Shown here in pieces: positions 58,714 to 64,000 of a DNA stretch of 64,000 nucleotides. Source of the DNA: Eubacterium sp. (GTDB taxonomy: Bacteria > Bacillota > Clostridia > Lachnospirales > Lachnospiraceae); contig JAETSX010000004.1 in NCBI GenBank assembly GCA_021769425.1, positions 42,873 to 106,872 on the forward strand, read 5' to 3'. The notes under the pieces are model-generated. The model was not told the origin of the DNA. It saw nothing but the letters and a program-made list of their open reading frames with translations, and made no database searches. The translations under genes and the position numbers were made by a program. Positions within the stretch are counted from its first letter, which is position 1. Each line of letters opens with the position of its first letter.

Positions 58714-61700
58714 TGCCTGATTTCACGGTGATCTTCGCTTTTCCCGGTTTTTTCCCGGTTACTTTTCCTTTGGGGGTCACTGCAGCTATCTTCTTGTTGG
58801 AAGATTTATAAGTAATTTTGTCTGTGCTAGTAATCGGCGTCCGCACTGCATCCAGCGTTACGCTCTTTCCTTTCTTCAGCGTAAGCTTATTTTTCTTTAC
58901 AGACTGTCCTGTAACCGTTAATTTCGTTGTGGTTACCGCCTTCTTCTGCACTTTCACCGTTACAGAGGCAGAAATTCCGCTCTTTAATGTTACGGTAATC
59001 TTAGCGGTTCCCGTCTTTTTGCCGGTGATTTTCCCTTTGGAGGTTACGGACGCCACTTTCGGGTTACTGCTCTTCCAGGATTTGATGCCGTCTCCCTCTG
59101 CCATGGAAACAACCTTTACCGCTGTGGTTGATTTCTTCACCTGCAAGGGTATTTTCTTCACATTCAGCTTTATAACTGCTTTCAGTTTATTGGTTTTTCT
59201 GGTTTCTTCTGCCTTACAGGTCTTGCAAGTTCTTGCCTCTACGCCTTCCTGCAATGCAGTGGGTTTTGTTTTCTCTGCCCATTCCCCAAAGGAATGTCCT
59301 GTTTTTGGCAGTTCTTTCGTGCTCAAGACCTGGCCGCATACGCTACACTTCTGCTGCTGGAGGCCTGCTTGAGTACAGGTGGCCGCTTTTACTGTAGTTA
59401 AGCTTCCGGGTTTATGGCCGGCAGCCGGGATGGTTTCTGTCTTAATGACGGCACGGCATGTCCCGCATGTCAGTTCTTTAGTTCCGCTCTCCGTACAGGT
59501 GGGCTCTTTTACCGTGACCCAGCTTCCTTCGTTATGGCCGGCAGCCGGGAGTTCTTTTGTTATAGTAAGGCGGCATTTACTGCATTCTAATTCTTCCTTT
59601 CCCGCCTTAGTGCAAGTGGCCGACTGTAAGGATTTCCGGATAAAATCGTGGTCGCAGACCGTCAGGATAAAACTGCCGCTTTCCTTTATCCGTTCTCCTT
59701 CCGTTCCCTGTTTTTCCGCTGTCAGCCAAACTTGTATTTTTTCTCCATCCGGTGCGCCAGAATCTACCGTAAATCCCGTTCCCTCTGAGTTTACCTGAAT
59801 CCATTCCGTCTCTTCAATCTGATAAGAACCCTCCTTCGGCTCTGTAACTCCGCCCTTGTTCTCTAAATCGAATCTTTTCCACTGCCAGTCAACATCATCT
59901 ATGGTTTCTCCCGGCGCCGCTGTCATATCGCCGGCCGATATTTGAAAATAGCGGTCCGTTACGTAAATATCTCTCCCTTCCCAGCACTCGTAAGGCTCTC
60001 CTTCCGACTGGGGCACAGAAGCCACAATGTTCAGCCAGGTTCCGCCCAATGTCTCTTTTGCCTTTACAGTTGCATTTTCCACAGAAATGATGTCTTCATC
60101 AAAATCCTGATATTTGATTTCATATCCTTCATTGAGCAGTTCCCATTTCCCGGACTCTTCCTCCGGATCATAATACCCATGCCATACCTCTGATTCCAGT
60201 TTCAGTTCCGCTCCAGGCAAAAGGGAAAAAGTTCCCGTACTGCTCCATACGTCAAACCGATAAAGGTTATCTGTGACATATCTCTCATAAGTAAAGGTTT
60301 TCTTCCTGCCAGACGGCAGCGTTATATGGTATCGAATCTCTGCCTTTCCATAATTCTCAGCAATCAGCAATATACGGTTTCCTTCCTGCTGTTTGCTCCA
60401 GACTTCCCCGGTTCCTTCTGCCGGTTCCTGATTCATGATTTCAATATCTGAAATTTCAATCGGAAGCTTAAGATATTCGCCGTAAGGATATTCTTTATTT
60501 TCCACATAACATCCTATTTTCCCATCTTCATAGATAAACTGGGATCCCAGCAATGCGTCCCCCTCTTCCGCATCTTCCAAATCATAGCGGGGCGTCCGGA
60601 TATCAATCCACATGTCTCTGCGCGCCTCTTCCCCTTCTTCGCCCACATTGACAATGGAACGCAGGTTAAATCCCTCATCGCTGTTATCATCTTCCGCCCT
60701 GTGAAGCTTCTCTTTTATTTCTTTCTTTAATTCGGCTGCATCAATGGTAATGCTTTTTCCATCTTCCGAAACTGCATAGGAGCCTTCTGCGGCAGTTTCC
60801 TGGAAATTTCCTTCTTCGTCACAATCTCCAAATCCAATTTCCCATAATATTTCCAAGTCCCCCTTGATTTGGTTGGTATTAAGGGTAAATGTCCGATCTT
60901 TTTCTTCATCATTCTCATCTTTATCCTGATCATCTACATAAATCCAGCTATAATTTTCTTCCCTGCCGCCTTCTAAGGAAATATTTCCGTCATAGTCCTG
61001 ACGCTGAAACTGCCATTCTCTGCTGCAGCAGGGTTCTTCCTCTCCCGAAAGCGCTGCTTCTATCCGCACTCTGTCTTCAGAATTATTCCGTTTCTTAATG
61101 GACATCGGTTCTCCATTCTGCAGCTCTGCATTCTGAATTTCAAAATTTTCTTCATTATAGTCAAGCCTGTAATTAACTTCCTCTACCTTACGCTCTTCTT
61201 CTCCCTTTCTGTGTAAGTACACTTCCGGCGTAACTTCTAATGTCTGGCCGGCCCACAGTTCTTCCGCTCCTTCCAGGCTCCTTGGCTCCAGTACATAGAA
61301 TTCCTGCTCTACATACAGGTTATACTCTTCCGATATTTGTTCTTCCCCATTCACTTTCACTGCAGCATACACACGGATTTCATAAGGCTCCTGGCTGTCT
61401 GGGGCATCCACATGATACCTGCTTCCTGTGCGATCCCCTCGATCCACTTCCTGATTTTCTGATTCCGCATGCCAGGAAATCTCTGCGCCGGCAGCTTCTT
61501 CCTGGTAATGGCGCTGCTCTTCTTCATTCCAGCATTCCAGCGAAACATCTGCCCATAAATCAATGCCTTCCCCGGGATGCAGAAAGTTGATCTCCGTCTC
61601 TGAACCAATGTCAAGCCTGTATACTTTATCACAGACATGAACCGTAATATTTTTCGTCGCCTTTCGGACTGCCTCATCCGGCGATACAGGATTCTCACCT

Positions 61701-62113
61701 TCCACTATGCCAGTAACAACAAGTTTTGCGCTCCCCATTACCCGGTTAGCCTTTATCAGCCACCCATTTTCCGTTTCTTCCAGCGTCACAGAACCATCTT
61801 TGCTTACTTTCTTTTCAACGCCGTTTTCTGTGATCGCTTCCCCCTCTTCTGCTAAAGAAACATCCGTTATTTCCATTGGCAGCTCTTCTTCCTGATCTGA
61901 CTGCCACTTTCCCTGATCAAACCTGCGGATCTCATGTTCCCAATCCGGGAGCAGGTTAATCTCATCCCCAATCCAAAATTCCGGATGATACTCTTCCGCT
62001 TCCATTTCCGCTTCGCCGTTTTTCTCAGCTCCATACATTAATTCTCCCGTCCCCACAGTCTGAGCCAATAATAAAACGGCTGCCAGAAATAATGACAAAA
62101 ATCTTTTTTTCAT
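58676..62113 (-). CDS. Large secreted protein with CxxC repeats and bacterial Ig-like domains
   Basis: A 1145-residue exported protein. The signal peptide is MKKRFLSLFLAAVLLLAQTV. A long acidic region of repeated beta-rich segments follows, with many aromatic and Glu residues. Near residue 830 begins a series of roughly 40-residue repeats with paired cysteines (ATCTKAGKEELECSKCRL, PTCTESGTKELTCGTCRA, ATCTQAGLQQQKCSVCGQ). The C-terminus has two Big_2 Ig-like domains (IKSWKSSNPKVASVTSKGKI and ITYKSSNKKIAAVTPKGKVT). No LPXTG, SLH or choline-binding anchor is visible, so attachment is unclear. A role in surface adhesion is an inference. Confidence 0.8.
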   Translation of the reverse strand: MKKRFLSLFLAAVLLLAQTVGTGELMYGAEKNGEAEMEAEEYHPEFWIGDEINLLPDWEHEIRRFDQGKWQSDQEEELPMEITDVSLAEEGEAITENGVEKKVSKDGSVTLEETENGWLIKANRVMGSAKLVVTGIVEGENPVSPDEAVRKATKNITVHVCDKVYRLDIGSETEINFLHPGEGIDLWADVSLECWNEEEQRHYQEEAAGAEISWHAESENQEVDRGDRTGSRYHVDAPDSQEPYEIRVYAAVKVNGEEQISEEYNLYVEQEFYVLEPRSLEGAEELWAGQTLEVTPEVYLHRKGEEERKVEEVNYRLDYNEENFEIQNAELQNGEPMSIKKRNNSEDRVRIEAALSGEEEPCCSREWQFQRQDYDGNISLEGGREENYSWIYVDDQDKDENDEEKDRTFTLNTNQIKGDLEILWEIGFGDCDEEGNFQETAAEGSYAVSEDGKSITIDAAELKKEIKEKLHRAEDDNSDEGFNLRSIVNVGEEGEEARRDMWIDIRTPRYDLEDAEEGDALLGSQFIYEDGKIGCYVENKEYPYGEYLKLPIEISDIEIMNQEPAEGTGEVWSKQQEGNRILLIAENYGKAEIRYHITLPSGRKKTFTYERYVTDNLYRFDVWSSTGTFSLLPGAELKLESEVWHGYYDPEEESGKWELLNEGYEIKYQDFDEDIISVENATVKAKETLGGTWLNIVASVPQSEGEPYECWEGRDIYVTDRYFQISAGDMTAAPGETIDDVDWQWKRFDLENKGGVTEPKEGSYQIEETEWIQVNSEGTGFTVDSGAPDGEKIQVWLTAEKQGTEGERIKESGSFILTVCDHDFIRKSLQSATCTKAGKEELECSKCRLTITKELPAAGHNEGSWVTVKEPTCTESGTKELTCGTCRAVIKTETIPAAGHKPGSLTTVKAATCTQAGLQQQKCSVCGQVLSTKELPKTGHSFGEWAEKTKPTALQEGVEARTCKTCKAEETRKTNKLKAVIKLNVKKIPLQVKKSTTAVKVVSMAEGDGIKSWKSSNPKVASVTSKGKITGKKTGTAKITVTLKSGISASVTVKVQKKAVTTTKLTVTGQSVKKNKLTLKKGKSVTLDAVRTPITSTDKITYKSSNKKIAAVTPKGKVTGKKPGKAKITVKSGKKKVTVSVTVKK

Positions 62114-62259
62114 AAGCGCTCTCTCCTTAAATTTGATGGTAGGTTATAATTCCATTATACCCCCCCCCAAAAAATTTCAAGCCTTAAAAAAACATGTCAA
62201 ACGGCAGCCGTTCCTTATTTTATTTTATCTTAACTTCCACAAATCATTTGAAATGTATC

Positions 62260-63453
62260 TTATCTTTGCATAATCTTTTTATCATACTTTGACAATTTAA
62301 CGCCTAGCTGTAGCTTAAGTTCATCCAGCACTATCATATTTGACGGCACTAATATTTCACTATCCACTAAGCCTTCCAATGTCCGGATCAGCACTGTAAA
62401 ACTACACTTCTTCCTCTTCCCGGCATGATTCAGTAAATCTATTGCTTCTGCAAAACTTTCATAAGGTTTTTGTATTTTCACTGCAACAGGCGCACCCAAA
62501 TAAAATTTTTTTAAAAAGCCGTCTATTCCTTTATTTCTTTGTACGACGTCACACTCCAGCATATTCAATATTGCTAATTCTTCATCCGTCTTAGTTCTAT
62601 AGGCATCTGCTCCGACCCGTAATAATCTGGATTCTGTCTTAATCGGCGCCTCTAACCTCTGATGACACAATTCAACAGCGCTCGGACTCTTATCAATGCC
62701 TATATACCTTCTATTTAACATCTTTGCTGCCACTAAAGCGGTTCCGCTTCCACAAAATGGATCTAAAATACAATCTCCTTCATTTGTACTAATTTCAATT
62801 ATTTTTTCCAGTAATTCTATAGGTTTTTGTGTTGGATATCCGGTTCTTTCTTTCGCTTTCGGATTTAGAAAAGGAATTTCCCATACATCCGACATCGGCA
62901 CTCCTTTTTTCTCTTTTGCCAAAACAATATTTCCTATTTCATCATATTTATAGCTTACTTTTCCATTGCCATTTCTTATTCTTTCCTGGAGAATCTGGTC
63001 TATATTCGTAGTCGGCGAATACTCATGATAAATGGTATTAAATTTAAAATCACTTGTCTTAGAATAAAAAAATATTGTTTGATGTCCAGGCATCAAACCT
63101 TTCTTTGCATTAGACCATCTTTTATATGTCCAAATAATCTCGCTTCTAAAATTCTCTTCTCCAAACACTTCATCTAAAATAATCCGCAAATTATGCGATG
63201 CAGAATTATCACAATGTAAAAAGATACTTCCTGTTTTTTTTAGCGCCTTTTTTATCTCCTGAATACGGAACTTCATATATTTCAGATATTCTCCTTTATT
63301 TTCCCAAATATCAGAAAACTTATATTCCACTCCATTTGAGGCCTTCATACATTGAACTTTTTGAGAAAAAAAAGGCGGATCCAAATAAACCATATCAATC
63401 GTATCACTTTCTATTTTCTTTAATACATTCAGGCAATCATCACATATTATCAC
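62260..63453 (-). CDS. DNA adenine/cytosine amino-methyltransferase of an ApaLI-like system
   Basis: A 397-residue DNA methyltransferase with the beta-class order: motif IV DMVYLDPPFFSQKVQC near the N-terminus and motif I LDPFCGSGTALVAAKMLNRR late. DPPF is more usual for N6-adenine than N4-cytosine enzymes. A C-terminal region of about 130 residues has no assigned motif. The GTG start (VIICDDCLNV) lies 7 bp after the restriction gene stop with GGGAG upstream, so the pair is cotranscribed. The methyltransferase would protect the host from the partner enzyme; specificity GTGCAC is suggested only by the ApaLI-like partner. Confidence 0.85.
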   Translation of the reverse strand: MIICDDCLNVLKKIESDTIDMVYLDPPFFSQKVQCMKASNGVEYKFSDIWENKGEYLKYMKFRIQEIKKALKKTGSIFLHCDNSASHNLRIILDEVFGEENFRSEIIWTYKRWSNAKKGLMPGHQTIFFYSKTSDFKFNTIYHEYSPTTNIDQILQERIRNGNGKVSYKYDEIGNIVLAKEKKGVPMSDVWEIPFLNPKAKERTGYPTQKPIELLEKIIEISTNEGDCILDPFCGSGTALVAAKMLNRRYIGIDKSPSAVELCHQRLEAPIKTESRLLRVGADAYRTKTDEELAILNMLECDVVQRNKGIDGFLKKFYLGAPVAVKIQKPYESFAEAIDLLNHAGKRKKCSFTVLIRTLEGLVDSEILVPSNMIVLDELKLQLGVKLSKYDKKIMQR

Positions 63454-63460
63454 TATTTTC

Positions 63461-63913
63461 TCACTCCCTGGACTCTGCAATATGTTCAAGTATTTCCAAC
63501 AAATTAATTCCGCTAAATTCTTCAATATAGCTCCATGCCGCATCTCCATAATAGTATCGGCCGCCAATTCCCTGGTACAATGTTTTTAATGTTTCTTGTA
63601 TTCGCCGTGCTTGAGTGCGTTGCGGATAATAAAACATCACTCTGATGGGAATATACCCTTTCTCACTAATAACCTTCACTCTTGTGTGTTCTTTTGTAAT
63701 ATGATCCCCATCAGTTGTCGCATCTCTCCATTTTATTTCATGCGCCAGTTGACCAACCAAACAATCAATTTCAAAAGTTTTTGGTCTGGTACCCAGCGTA
63801 TTTTTAATTTTCACTTTGGAAGCACGGTTATATTTGTATTTTATACACAAAACTGCTGCTTCCTCTAAAAATGCTCCTGCATATTTATACTGGCGAGCAA
63901 AAAGATTTGCCAA
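63461..63913 (-). CDS. ApaLI-like restriction endonuclease, probably N-terminally truncated
   Basis: A 150-residue protein matching the ApaLI family core: KTFEIDCLVGQLAHEIKWRD, ATTDGDHITKEHTRVKVISE, IRVMFYYPQRTQARRIQETL and GRYYYGDAAWSYIEEFSG. The Asp of EIDCLVG and the Glu-x-Lys of HEIKWRD look like a PD-(D/E)xK site. Family members usually have about 60 further N-terminal residues. Here a TAA stop lies six codons upstream of a TTG that is the first possible start, and the 87 bp up to the window edge hold no continuation. The protein may be a fragment or start within the window edge. Specificity GTGCAC is the family's known site. Confidence 0.65.
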   Translation of the reverse strand: MANLFARQYKYAGAFLEEAAVLCIKYKYNRASKVKIKNTLGTRPKTFEIDCLVGQLAHEIKWRDATTDGDHITKEHTRVKVISEKGYIPIRVMFYYPQRTQARRIQETLKTLYQGIGGRYYYGDAAWSYIEEFSGINLLEILEHIAESRE

Positions 63914-64000
63914 CTTATCATGCCGCAGTTACGCTGCCTTTATCTGCCGCAAACGTATTTTTGCATACAGAATGAAGCCCATCGAAAAGCTGTGCCTTTT

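Overview
The window looks like a chromosomal segment of a motile, anaerobic, Gram-positive gut-type Clostridia, most probably a Lachnospiraceae. The reasons are strong AGGAGG ribosome-binding sites, lipobox lipoproteins, a meso-DAP-type MurE, an anaerobic (cbi-type) cobalamin pathway, a sigma-D/CsrA-type flagellin locus and a preQ1-I riboswitch. This placement is inferred from gene content, not from a marker gene. Almost all genes lie on the minus strand.

Layout. 1-5.8 kb: priA (cut by the edge), murE, a repeat-rich spacer, a receiver/HD-GYP protein, cbiB and a small alarmone synthetase. 5.9-13.9 kb: a membrane-anchored alpha/beta hydrolase, then late cobalamin genes (a short CobU paralogue, cobS, cobU, cobT, cbiA) and two small conserved genes. 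14-16.2 kb: a thioesterase, a fructosamine-kinase-like protein and decayed gene remnants. 16.3-32.3 kb: a flagellin-glycosylation island (pseI, pseC, pseH, pseF, pseB, with no intact pseG; WbqC, methyltransferase, two related propeller-like proteins, aminotransferase, glycosyltransferase, Maf) ending in flagellin. 32.4-34.1 kb: csrA, an apparent 181-bp invertible element carrying a sigma-D promoter, a decayed type I toxin-antitoxin locus and a FimB-sized tyrosine recombinase. 34.2-43.8 kb: asnB, an unknown gene, and the early corrin-ring operon (cbiD, cobI, cobM, cbiG, cobJ, and a cobK-cbiE-cbiT triple fusion). 43.9-45.4 kb: an uncharacterised three-gene ATPase module. 45.5-47.2 kb: a plus-strand queuosine-salvage operon (preQ1-I riboswitch, QueL-like radical SAM enzyme, YhhQ transporter). 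47.3-54.6 kb: a flavodoxin / alcohol dehydrogenase / hydrolase cluster behind a MerR-type promoter whose MerR gene is truncated. 54.6-56.2 kb: an IS remnant and an intact Fst/par-like type I toxin-antitoxin module. 56.2-64 kb: nadA, a class V aminotransferase, a large secreted Ig-like protein, and an ApaLI-like restriction-modification pair.

The most interesting reading is a flagellar phase switch. Two 29-bp near-identical sites in opposite orientation (32886-32914 and 33038-33066) enclose a good sigma-D promoter that now points away from csrA and flagellin. Inversion would aim it at csrA-hag. A 192-residue tyrosine recombinase with a complete R-K-H-R-H-Y set lies 446 bp away. Both csrA and flagellin leaders carry the same ACAAGGAGG element, which fits CsrA control. 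No FliW is present in the window. Flagellin and its glycosylation genes would then be controlled together by DNA inversion, CsrA and sigma-D.

A second theme is small-scale sequence duplication: intragenic minisatellites in cbiA and cbiG, and tandem copies of the 3' ends of cobS and of the surface-protein gene.
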